64,000 nt of DNA from Bradysia coprophila. Taxonomy: Eukaryota; Arthropoda; Insecta; Diptera; Sciaridae. Under the pieces are notes generated by a model, which saw only the letters and a program-made list of their open reading frames with translations, searched no databases and was not told the origin of the DNA. Location: assembly GCF_014529535.1 (NCBI RefSeq), contig NW_023503927.1, positions 434,001 through 498,000 of the forward strand, written 5' to 3'. Every line of letters begins with the position of its first letter. The first letter of the stretch is position 1. Below are positions 44,201 to 54,695 of this stretch, piece after piece. The position numbers and the translations under genes were made by a program.

Positions 44201-44552
44201 GTTCGTCTGAAAGAGACAATGAACGGAGGATATAAATTGTTCTTCAAGCGTCTCTGAACCAATTGCCTACCTTATTAACATCACATCCCCATCGAATGCA
44301 TTCCCTTATGAACTCAGAGTATCCAGGAGTTACGCAACACTTGTCGAATATTGACAACTTGGAGTATTCATCGATCAATTCTGGATTTGTCCCATTTAGC
44401 AGCAATGCCAACCGAAATCTATGGATGTTTTTACCATGCCAAGCAGCAGATAGAAATGTCTGGCAATAAAACAGTACACGATTCATTGACAAATTCAATT
44501 TTTGAGTTTGTAGCGGAAGTGGTACCTGATTGTCGCCTGCCTCTGGATCCAT
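41219..44552 (-). CDS. pain: painless orthologue, TRPA cation channel (9 exons)
   Basis: Model: 44526-44552, 44271-44459, 43122-44206, 42917-43058, 42369-42790, 42078-42303, 41858-42007, 41697-41794, 41219-41633; 917 residues (Drosophila painless: 913). Every junction is GT/AG and keeps frame; joined segments such as HFNSCIATNGRRSGD, TDEMAPIEHMAKS and VAIIKAVVMLTGEFDA match painless as I remember it. Painless is a tetrameric nociceptor channel for noxious heat and touch. Ankyrin repeats span about 70-480; S1 about 512-536, S2 550-566, S3 584-602, S4 609-630, S5 650-671, pore near 697-708 (MLTGEFDA), S6 718-745 ending LLNGLAVSDTQ. The C-terminus ends with a coiled coil (SQRIIKIENRIDDMFTKLDS). 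Introns are 63-70 bp except intron 4 (126 bp), which contains a MITE fragment. Exon 8's donor is the least certain. Confidence 0.92.
42791..42916 (-). other. painless intron 4, largely MITE-derived
   Basis: Donor ATG|GTATGT and acceptor AACCAG|GC. About 57 bp (42821-42877) match the terminal part of the GGAGGTGCGGGAAAA MITE family, and the complementary TTTTCCCGCACCTC forms most of the pyrimidine-rich tract before the acceptor. Channels A and B have no intron at this point. Confidence 0.75.
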
Positions 44553-44701
44553 TTCAGCAGAATTCGTTATTCAATCGATAGACAAGGTGCCGATGCCTTT
44601 TCGGCAGTTTTTTTATGCAGCTTCTTCTACCTAAACAGTGCTGCTATGAAGAAATGAGTGAAATCATGCTATGGTCAATGTACGGAGAGAATTTGGTGGA
44701 T

Positions 44702-44836
44702 ACAGTCAGAGGCAGTGAAATTTCAGCATGAATTTGCTTCAGATGATCCACACATACAATCAAAACTCTTTATACGGTTGATGTTGCTGCACGCACACGC
44801 GTATAACGACGTATGAAATTTCACTTCCTCTAACTT
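44702..44836. mobile_element. short MITE copy, ACAGTCAGAGG family
   Basis: Starts ACAGTCAGAGGCAGTGAAAT like the copy at 46700 and ends with a degraded complement (TTTCACTTCCTCTAACT). Internally deleted. Confidence 0.6.
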
Positions 44837-45091
44837 GTAACTAAATGGGATCAACAGGTTTCAATAGGCAATCTGTAGAAATATAAAATTCTTTGCGTGT
44901 GCCTGGTCCTTCCAGTTGAATTAGATAGTCTACCTGCTTAGTAACCTAGTCGGTACTTAGATCTTAAAACATTTTAGAAAACCACACCCAGTGCCGCCCA
45001 TACCAAGTTGTTTCGGCTCTCATAGCAGTTCATTTAAAATTTACAACCAGCAAGCATATCACGATTCAATCTGATAGTAGTAATTTATGTT

Positions 45092-45570
45092 ATACATGGG
45101 ACGGGTGGCTCAGTGGTGAACGCACTGGACTTCCACCGAAATGACCCGGGTTCGATCCCCGGTGCTAACATTGCTAGGAATTTTTCTCTGAGAAGAATAA
45201 CGTCCCTAATTTCACCCAAGCTTCATAAATTGGGTAGTTATGGTATTCGATGCCCGTAACGAACTGTACACAATCATTAGCACTGATGACGTCACTCATA
45301 AGTTGCAATAATGTGTACGAAGAAACGAAAGCCGATGCACTGTGGAAACACGTGGTTGCAAAGCTCTATCGCTGCTACTTCATCATAGATGGCGCTAACA
45401 ACAGCGGAGAGAATTCGTGAACTACATCGAATATACAATGCAACACATCCACACAAAATATACTATAGAATTACTATAATGTATAAAAGGCTAAGAGCAA
45501 TGTAATGAACAAACATAAATGTAAAAAGAAAACTTGATGTATAAACCATACGAAATAATAAAAAAAAAAA
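45092..45570 (+). mobile_element. tRNA-derived SINE with A-tail
   Basis: The head has box A (TGGCTCAGTGGTGAACGC) and box B (CGGGTTCGATCCCCGG) at tRNA spacing, but no pairing acceptor stem. A body of about 370 bp follows, and a run of A ends at 45570. TTATGT occurs on both sides (45085-45090 and 45571-45576) and may be a target duplication. Confidence 0.65.
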
Positions 45571-46699
45571 TTATGTCTAAATTTCAATGACTCTACTTAA
45601 CCCGTCTCATATGGCTATTCATCTGTTATCGATAACGACGAATAAAAAAATTGAAGTACAAGATTTAAAATCAACAGATCGAAAATACTTTGATTGATTG
45701 AAGTAATAGACCAGATAATAAAACTGGCCTGGCCATATGCTACCTATGCTAAATACAATGATATTGAATAGTATTTTGCCACAGCAAATGTTCTTTTACA
45801 GGCGACGTCAGTGAAAGTTAGACTGTGTAACTTAGACATAAATCTGGTTCAGCTATTTTTCAGCTGGTGCAACAGCTAGATGATTTGTGAAAGGTGTTCA
45901 AGTGGATTGGAGTTGTTCGTATTCATGAGGATCAAATTTTAATTAAAATTGCCTCAGCAATGTTAATGTTTGCGGAAGTTAATTTCAGTTGTTGCCTGTT
46001 ACCATTGTCACAAGTCTGCAAAATATTATTGCATCGAGATGAAGATCACCTCTACGACTACTCCTTGCGCCCAATTTTAACGTGCCCTTGCCACCGAAGA
46101 CTAATTGAAAATAAGATCCTCACGTCCATGATGCTATTCTCACACGGTTAATTAATCAGCCAGTTTTAATAAACAAAAAGCGAAACCCTTGAATTTATAT
46201 GTTCAATCGATTACATTTTTACGTCCGAACGTTTGAATTTGAACAGATCCCGTTTTCTATTTTAACTGATCCTAATATATCACCGCCACAACATTTATTA
46301 CATTGACCATTCGCAATGAATTTTTATTTAAAAATAAGTAAGATTTGTCTACGTAATGTTTATGAATCACACGAACATAATTCCGTTGACCAGCCAATCA
46401 ATTATCCAAATTTACGATAAAAACGTTTTACTACGAATCCCTATAACACAGCCGGCACAACGTACAATTAATTCGAATTTCATCAACGGGATATTTCATT
46501 TGATTTGGAATGAAAAAGGTGTGAATAACTGAAGTATTATGTATTTCACCTCTGCAGGTGTATATACGTAACGCAGAATCGTCCAAAGTATTAAAAACTA
46601 AAAATAAAACTTATTGAAGGCAATATTGTAAGTAATGTTCTAATTTAACTGTTTTGTGTATCTGAAAATTGTGAAAATGCTTTTGTGAGGTATACAGAC

Positions 46700-46929
46700 A
46701 CAGTCAGAGGCAGTGAAATTTCAGCATGAATTTGCTTCAGCTGTGTTTCAGCTGATCTACACAAACATTCAAAACTGTTCATACTTGATTATACGGTTGT
46801 ACGGTTAAACCTGCTACACTTACGAGTGTGACAGTGGTAAAACCGTATAAAGAGTTTTGATTGTATGTGTGGATCAGCTGAAAGACAACCCAAGCAAATT
46901 CATGCCGCCTTTTCACTGCCTCTGACTGT
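46700..46929. mobile_element. MITE, ACAGTCAGAGGCAGTGAAA ends
   Basis: 230 bp with inverted ends of about 38 bp (ACAGTCAGAGGCAGTGAAA, then GCATGAATTTGCTT and complements). It contains a subterminal motif AAAACCGTATAA that also appears near 59070, suggesting a third, degraded copy. Confidence 0.8.
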
Positions 46930-48551
46930 AGGAGATTGTTCCAACAAGTTGCTTTTTTTTGATCGCAGATGTGAATTCATTTCACACTTAGAATGGGGAA
47001 ATGTAGTCGGGAAATTATAATTCGAGACACATTGTTTACATTCACCAGTCCCAGTATCTGTATACACCGCAATGATGCTGTGTTACATTGTAGATTTGAT
47101 TATAGTCTACTCTCTTACAGTCGATACATTTCGTTTATTTGTTTATTTATGCAATAGAACCTCATTTCGATTATATTCACACGAAATATATTTAAAAAAA
47201 AAGTTTTTTTATTTAGTTTAAGCGTTACATTGAGTGTATTGTGCGGATCGGTAGGCGAGAGGAATTTTTATTTGAAAATTGCGATGAAATACTTTTTCGT
47301 TTCATGACTCATCTGGATGGGATTATGTTAATATTCAGTCATATCACACACAAAATGTATACGGCCGAGTATTGATAAATATTTACTGTTGACAGAAAAC
47401 GGTTAATGAGCCCAAACTGGTATCATTTCACACAATTTTTCACAGTAATGCAACGGTTGAGATTTCCATTCCATTCAATTTACCGAAGGCAATTCACTAC
47501 GATCACAAGCGCACAAAGTTTCACCAGAGAAAAACTGATTCTAACTATTACCGTTAGAAACTCTTATCTGTCCATTTCCAATTTTTCTTTTACAAAAATG
47601 AAAACTTATTTCTGATATTTCAACTCACAAGCACTACCCTCCAACATCGGAAAATAACTGAGCTCTCACGGAAAACTGGAAAATTTAATTTCAATCGCAT
47701 TGACCAAGTTAACCATAAAAATAAATAGAAGTTTTTGGGTAGATTTATTTGACTTAACAGGTAAACAAATCTTTAATTAATTCGATTTTGTATAAATAAA
47801 ATATTCTAGAAATGGTTTCATTGACGATCATCGAAAATTTGTGTTCTAAAAAGATTTTGCGATTCGAAAATATTCCCGGTGATATGTGTGTATCGTAGAG
47901 GCTTGGAACGGAGATATATTATGTTCAGGAGCTTAAACACAGTGTACCGAGAGCAATTAATATTTGATCTATTTACTTCGACATGTGGAGATTGATTATT
48001 CAAGTGAAAAGAGGAATATGTTTTCATGGAAGTGAGTGGATTTTCCGAATCCAATTAACCTACCTGATCAATGTGATTCATAAGATATTACGACTAATTT
48101 AGTGCTTAATGGCTAAGTGCTAAATGGAAGGTAAGCGATAAATATTTCGGTTTGACAGAGTTGATTGTAGTCTGAGTTTACCCAACTGGATCTTATGATT
48201 GCGAACAAACTGTGATTTTCGGAAATTGTGGAAAATGACCATAGACGGCAATCATCATGGCAGGGTAAATTAAACCAGGCAGCAGCAGTCGATTTGACGA
48301 GGGACCGTTGATTTTGGGTGCAAAATACTTACTAATACAAATGCATGAAACGCATACGTAAACGATTGTAACGGGATTTGGGTCCCTTCTTTGAATGTAT
48401 TTGCGTCCTCTGCTCCTGCCTGTTTTACTTTACTCTGCCGTGCAATCATTCATCATCACCAAAGAACAAGAATAGACCGGCTAAAGCCTGGTGAGGCGTT
48501 TTTTCTTTTTCTTAATTTTTTTCTGGAGCTGACAGCTACCAAATACGTGAG

Positions 48552-48880
48552 TTATAAATAGGCAAGCAGGAAGAATAGGTTCTTCAATCGATATACAGCT
48601 TTTTAACAGTAAACATCTCCACCAAATTTCTATCAGTTTCGTAGTTAACTACCAATTTGATATTCAAATACCAAATTATCGAATTATAAATGGGCAAGCA
48701 GCCTAAATAATTTAATCAGTCGGTATGCAGCACTCAAACAGTAAACATCTCTACCACCCCTATATCAGCATGGTAGTCAACTACCAAAAATTTAAGCTTT
48801 AAATAGGCAAGCAGACAGAATAATTTCGTCAAACGGTGCACAGTTCTGGAACAGTAAAATCTCTGCCGAAAGCTACGTTT
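48552..48880 (+). repeat. three tandem copies of a TATA-like block
   Basis: TTATAAATAGGCAAGCAG-type motifs at 48552, 48684 and 48797 (spacing of the GGCAAGCA core 132 and 113 bp). Each is followed at similar distance by GCA(C/G)-type sequence, AACAGTAAA(C)ATCTC and TAGT(C/T)AAC(T)ACCAA. It could be a triplicated core promoter; no gene follows clearly. Confidence 0.55.
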
Positions 48881-49876
48881 GGTAGTCAGCAACCAACTAC
48901 AAAATGTTGGAATTGCAATGTTACCTATCGGTTATCAGATAACAAATAATTATTATTTGTCTGGTGTTGATTTTGCTCATAGTGGCTTTGTGATTTTGAA
49001 TGCCAATCCAGCTGTGCAACTACCGACTACCAAATTTTTGATTTCTGATGAAGTGTCCACAATAGGGATTTTTCTAAAAGAAAAAAGACATAAAACGTCG
49101 AGTCTGTTAACTCTTCGATCCAAGTGTTGATACGAACTCTATTACTTCAACAAATTCAACACAAATTTGGTTATATAGACCACTATATCCAGAGCTCGCA
49201 CGTCGTATTCGTTTTATTGCATTATAATGTAGAGTGGACGTAGCAAATACTTTTCGTGATTTTAATTACTTTGGAAATTTATTTGTTTTGGGTAGATTTT
49301 AATAGCAGCGATGGATCTTCTCTACTGAATTATTTTCTTTGAAGTTTCAAATTAGTAATCAAATCAACAATTATGATTTTATGGAAATTTATTAATTAGA
49401 TCTAACTTAAATGATTTGCAATTATCGATTTCGTAATTTAAAGTGTATGATGAGTGCCATGGATGAATCGGAACAGAATAAACCAGCTGTTTTAGGAAAT
49501 AGTCTGGGTTCTAATTCTGCTCGATTTATAACGAACTTTTTTGATTTTTTTTTTGTGGCTAGAACAACTTTTTCTTGAAAAATGGAAAGTTCCCTGAGTT
49601 ATCCTGGGTTCAATGAAAAGTGTACCGGAAAAACCGCTAACTTTCAACCCAATTTCGCTGGTTAATTCTAAATTAAGCTGGCGTATCTGGCGATGAAAGG
49701 GATGGAAGCGTTGTTGCAATCTTTTTTTTTGTAACACAGTGTAGTGCACAAAAATATGGTTAAAGTCAAGAGATCATTTGAAACACGCATTTTCTCATCC
49801 CCATACCACGACAGGCTTAATTTATTTGCTTTTTAAAAACTACATGTAAAGGTTGCTATGAACTCGATAGCCTGCA

Positions 49877-51496
49877 CTAGCTCACCGCTTTTTTTCGATA
49901 TGAGGATGCAACTAATCGATATCTTCCCGGTCGTATGATGGCTGGAAACACCGATTTATCAATCATATAATCCTTCACATAATAGTGGCCCTGAAATCGA
50001 GCTGCGCATTTCTTCACTGTAACAGAGCGATGAAATACTTACCACTCCAAGTAGGTCACAATACGGAATTTGATTGCTTGGTAGAGGTAGATTCGAACAG
50101 TTTTGCACGTTCAGAATTTCTTGTTGAACAAGTTTGTATTTAAATCCGTCACAAATTGGATGACGAATAACCTTAAACGGCAGTAATATATAGCGCCGGT
50201 TGCCCAGTGGACTGTAGTATATTTTTACGTCTGACTGAAGTACGATATGCGGTATTTAGCTCCTTGAGAGATATTTCGAGAGTTTATTTTTACTTCATAT
50301 TTCCTCATTGAATCATGTATGTCAACTTCGATGGAATCTTTCGGATGTTGACCTCGGCCCGATCGTTTTAAAGTGGCATTCCCATCACCGGGAATTTCGA
50401 TAAAGGCTGTGTAACTTATAATATAGCTGTAGTTTTTATAATATAGCTGCATGACTTATAAAATTATAGTTACTAAACGCATATTCTGTTAATGTTGGTT
50501 ATTTACGTGCAATATAAGTTACACAACTATATTATGGATTACAGAGCTACAGCACCGTGGACACATTTTATAGTTAGGAACTACATATTGTGGCTGTGTA
50601 CTCTATACCATAGCTGTGTAACGCATATTTGACTGACTCTTGGTCGGACTCAATGTTAATATATAAACAAAAACTGTTCTAAAATATCTTGGCTGATTGT
50701 AATGAAGCTTGATCATCAGGTTATAGTAATCCGTACAAACACAGACGAATGAAAATATCAGAAATTTTACTACGTTAGAAACGAATTAATTAATTAGCAA
50801 AGTCGTAAAAATGAAACTCGTCATTTCACAGAAAATAAAACGAATTAGCGATTCGCGTGGTTACAATTCACTTTCTTTCAGAACCTAAAACAATCCTTGT
50901 AGTGACAACTCACAAAAGTAAAATATGAAAACTACAGACTTGAATAAGGCTGTGTGCCACATTATATTGCCGTACCAACGCTTCGAAATAAAAACGTGTT
51001 GAAGCACAAGCAAAGTTAGCACATCAGCAGCATAGGTGACGGTCGGATTCTCAGGTTAAGCATCATTCGGCGCTGTTAGTACTTGGATGGGTGACCGCAA
51101 AATTCATGAAAGTTTATTAAAAAAAAAAATATTTCTCGTGATAGATTTGAAATGCGTCTCACAGCTATAATATAAATTACACAGCTATTTTAACTACAGT
51201 CTTCGCAATATGCATTTCACAGCTATATGCCAAAAAATGGGGGTGCTAGGTCCACTTATGCTCTCACACGTATATTGGGATTTTCCGTGAATAGACTGAC
51301 TTTGTGTAAAGGCCCTTAACCGACTCCAAATAAAAGTCTGTAGAAGTCTGTGAAATAATGATTGAATGAAATGACAACGATAATCAAAAGTTTTGCGATT
51401 TTAGCGTCCGAAGTACGGATGGCCACCGACCGGAACAACTGCAAGAGCTTCGCCGAGAAATAGTAGGCAAAGTACAAACTTATGGCGGTTGAACAT
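49877..51496 (-). CDS. secreted protein, ML/GM2-activator (CheA/DUF1091)-like layout (4 exons)
   Basis: Model: 51427-51496, 50294-50406, 50043-50234, 49877-49990; 162 residues. Exons 3 and 4 are firm: YSPLGNRRYILLPFKVIRHP, CDGFKYKLVQQEILNVQNC, PYCDLLGV|GHYYVKDYMIDKSVFP, then GRYRLVASSYRKKAVS and stop; donor GTG|GTAAGT and acceptor TTTCAG. Exon 2 joins in frame across a 59-bp intron. Exon 1 gives a signal peptide (MFNRHKFVLCLLFLGEALA) but its weak donor makes it the least certain. Spaced cysteines and a YYVKDY-FP-GRYR end resemble insect secreted lipid-binding-type families (CheA/CheB, DUF1091), which share the ML/GM2-activator layout; this is a resemblance, not a match to a named gene. A TATA-like ATAAATATATG lies about 80 bp upstream of the ATG. 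Confidence 0.6.
51038..51130 (+). repeat. 5S rRNA-derived fragment with A-tail (SINE3-like or retropseudogene)
   Basis: GGTTAAGCATC and GTTAGTACTTGGATGGGTGA followed by CCGC match the internal promoter part (box A to box C) and 3' half of 5S rRNA. The first half is missing or changed, and a short linker and an A-run (51119-51129) follow. It lies antisense in intron 1 of the secreted-protein gene. It is not a working 5S gene. Confidence 0.7.
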
Positions 51497-52192
51497 TGTC
51501 ACTGTACTTAGTATCTAGACAACAATTTGTTGAACAGCTAACATACAATAATCACACAAGCACCTAACGTCTCATATATTTATGTCGTTCTGGGAGGTCA
51601 GCCGGTCAGCCAGTAAAAGTTAATGTATGTTACAATTTAATAAATTTTGCTTTTAATAACACATACAGTCTATTAACGGTATCATACTACAGAGACATCG
51701 ATCGCGTGTTACCTACCCATTCTTCAACAGTGATCTGGACATCGCATAGCTGTCGAAATTCGTTTTTATAACAAATTTGCATTTGTGTGGTCGCAAATAA
51801 TAGAATCAAATGAAATTCGTCAGAGCAAATGCTTTATGCAGAGAATTGATAAGCGACGGCTCGCTAGACTATTCTAACTTTTAAACGTCAGAGTTAACAG
51901 CGCATTCTATCTCTTTTTGCAGCGACGGGAACCGGAATTCATGTGAAAATCTCCTGACTTTGATTGCAGCATTCCTCGCAAATGAATCCGGCATCCTGTA
52001 CAGACACCTACAATAATCTGACAATTTTCTGTTAATGAACAGGAACTTCGCCTTTTTAACTAAAATTGAAATTTTCAGCAGTTCATAAATTACCACCTCA
52101 AAAATGCATGCGAAAAAAATTAAAATGGCAGAAACTACGCCATCTATCGACAATTCGTCATATTTGAGGTTCCAATCCAATAAGCTCATCGA

Positions 52193-53326
52193 TTTCACAT
52201 CAGATAGCTATAAAGCATCTTTCTGGTCTTTTTAACGTTGCGCTTTAGCAACGAACTAAACGAACAACGATGAAGACCAACCTATTACCACCTACAGCAC
52301 GAGGCTAATAGGTTAATAATGCCTACAAACTGAAATAGCTTAAAGCTGAAATGCCTACAAACTGAAGCAGCGTAAAGCTGAAAAGCCTGCAAATTCAAAT
52401 AACTAAACGCTGAAATGCCTACGAATTTAGCTAAATAACTGAAATGCCTACAAATTCAAATAACTAAACGCTGAAATGCCTACGAATTTAGCTAAATAAC
52501 TGAAATGCCTCATAAGTTTAACTAAACAACTGAAATTCGTTCGGGATTTCAGCCAACGAATCGTCAAAGCTTGATTGCAAGAACGAACAGAGCTTTTATG
52601 CTCTCCCCTTACCCACGGTTCACGTTAAGTGATTGAATCAATGAAAGAGACGCTGTTTCGACCTCCGAATACGATGGTGGTCACAGGACAGTATAGAACT
52701 GTCCATCATCAGTTGCTTCCATCGTATTCGTTCACAAGACAGCGTAAATTTTCGATTGAACAAGTTTTGAAAATTTACATAGAAAAATTGCCATTTTCGA
52801 TGGAATGTTCGGATACTAATGGATGGCTACTTTGAAAACCCAACATGTAGCAAAAAACATGAGCGAAAATTCACCACATTTGAACAACAAAAAAAACACA
52901 AAGTCAGCGACATCGTACTCACGATTACACAATTTCAACCAAATTCTTTCCCAATGAATCACCAAATTGATCTCCTGGCTCGTATACGCACATTTAAACA
53001 CGAAAACCACGCCAGAATCCATGAAACACCAAGGAAATTCAACGAATTTCAGTCAACAAAACGAAAACACCACACCGAACGAATCAGCCTAAAGACAACA
53101 TCCGATTGCAGGTAACTCCGATTTCGTTATTTAACTGCCATACAAGCGTCCAAGTGGTTTCGTAGCTGCCTACCATCCAAATTCTCCATCGAGTCATAAC
53201 GTCCGTAAAGACTCGTGAAATGGTCAACATCAGTGTAAGTTTAGTCGGTAATACACGTTACAAGTTTTACATCGCATTCACATCAGATAAAGCATCTTTC
53301 TGGTCTTTTTAACGTTGCGCTTTAGC
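52193..53326. repeat. 1.13-kb segment bounded by a 50-bp direct repeat
   Basis: TTCACATCAGATA and AAGCATCTTTCTGGTC followed by TTTTTAACGTTGCGCTTTAG occur at 52193-52249 and again at 53277-53326; the first copy has 8 extra bases. The segment between them has a minisatellite and no clear coding. It could be a local duplication or the terminal repeats of a small unknown element. Confidence 0.6.
52320..52535. repeat. minisatellite, about 30-bp units
   Basis: About seven units containing CTGAAATGCCTACAAATTCA-like sequence. One dimer of about 62 bp is repeated almost perfectly. Confidence 0.8.
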
Positions 53327-54100
53327 CTACACCAATCTAGTAAACATCTAGAATCCAAGGCACCAATTATTTACTCTGTGTTATCCTCAGGGAGATTTCT
53401 AACGATTATAGGTATTAAGCCAACCTTTCAGATTTTGGACTAATCATCAAAAAATATTCATTTTTGACGGAGATATTTCGCTATAAGGTTTTGCACCAAA
53501 ACTTACCGTTTACCGCGTTAAAACACGCAATAACAAAAACGTTTAGTTCGGTAAGTTTCTGGCAGAACACTTTTCTTCGACATAAGAACCCAGACTAGAA
53601 AGTCCTTTTTACTTGGATTAGCTGTAGTTGCGCGAAGCGTGAACCACCTTTTCGAAAATCAAAAAAATCTGGAGGGTCAGATCAGGATCAGTTTCAAAAG
53701 TCGTAAGAGGTATTCGATTGAAGAGTCTTTCCAAAGACCTTAGGCCGAAGTATGTTCATTGTGTAAGTTTTTCTACATTATCATCTACTTAAATTGTGCA
53801 TGAATCTTCAGACGTTTCTCCTCTTGTATGTCATGCGGAGTTTGCTGGTGTCTGATATCGCCTATTCATCATCCATATTCGTGGGCACAAGTACTACTTG
53901 AAAAAATTGTTGCTAGAGACAAGTAGCTTGTCACAGGGTTCAAGGTGTTTTGAGACATAAAAACTTTCTATTTTACCTTAACGGTTTATATAAGAGTAGA
54001 GTTTACATTGGATGCTCCGAAAGTAATGCCTTACATGAAGTAACAGTTTTGTGATAAAAGCAAACTCACAAATGTGTTATTGAGCAACAAGCTTCGGTAA

Positions 54101-54346
54101 CGGTCCTTTCGGCAAGTGTAGAGTTTATACATCCGAGCCGAAGGCGAAGGCAACCCTTGTCAAAAATGCAGGTCTAAGTTTGCGAGTATCATGAGGCTTT
54201 TTCCGAAGTAATGAAGTACGTAGCAGCATCCAATTTATTCTGGTTTACTAACTGCTCCAGGCGAAATTTGATTTCCACATAGGAAAAAGAAAATGATGAT
54301 CCAAAAATAGTCCACATGTAATGGATCATTTTAGCTGAAGCACTCG
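54101..54346. repeat. dispersed repeat family 2, copy 1
   Basis: Similar to 58354-58562. Shared phrases: GTAGAGTTT, ATCCGAGCCGAAGGCGA, CGTAGCAGC(A/G)TCCAA, TATTCTGGTTTA. Confidence 0.65.
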
Positions 54347-54695
54347 GTTAATTTTACTCATATGGATACGAGATAAGATATTCGCTTGTATACCTGCTAT
54401 TTCTGCTTGTCTTTCACTCCATGGTCTGTTCGATGATAGGGTCGATTGTATACCTTACATCATCCGTAAAATCTCCTCCTGTACTTTTTCCATGCCTTCA
54501 CTCCCTCCCCAGTATATGAGAGGAAATCATTTATGAATATTGTCCACATAATAAGTTAGTTAAAACCACAAATTGTGCGAACGTAAATACGTTATATTGT
54601 CAAACACATGATGTCGCAAATGTTGATATTTGGCTAACATTTTTAATCAATTGAAATGCAATATGTTCTTGTAAAATCACCACTGTTAAATCCTG

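Larger units (their letters stand above)
44553..49876. other. gene-poor intergenic region
   Basis: No supported gene over 5.3 kb. It holds two MITE copies (44702-44836, 46700-46929), a SINE (45092-45570) and a TATA-like triplicate (48552-48880). The rest is AT-rich sequence with no recognised feature. Confidence 0.6.
51497..54695. other. intergenic between secreted-protein and F-box genes
   Basis: No supported gene. It holds a 50-bp direct repeat pair, a minisatellite and one dispersed repeat. An open stretch at 51881-52189 (minus) starts MSLLDWNLKYDEL and has a hydrophobic segment, but no family signature. Confidence 0.5.

Noticed and set aside
45097-45175. tRNA gene
   Set aside because: Only the T arm pairs well; there is no acceptor stem, and a SINE body and A-tail follow.
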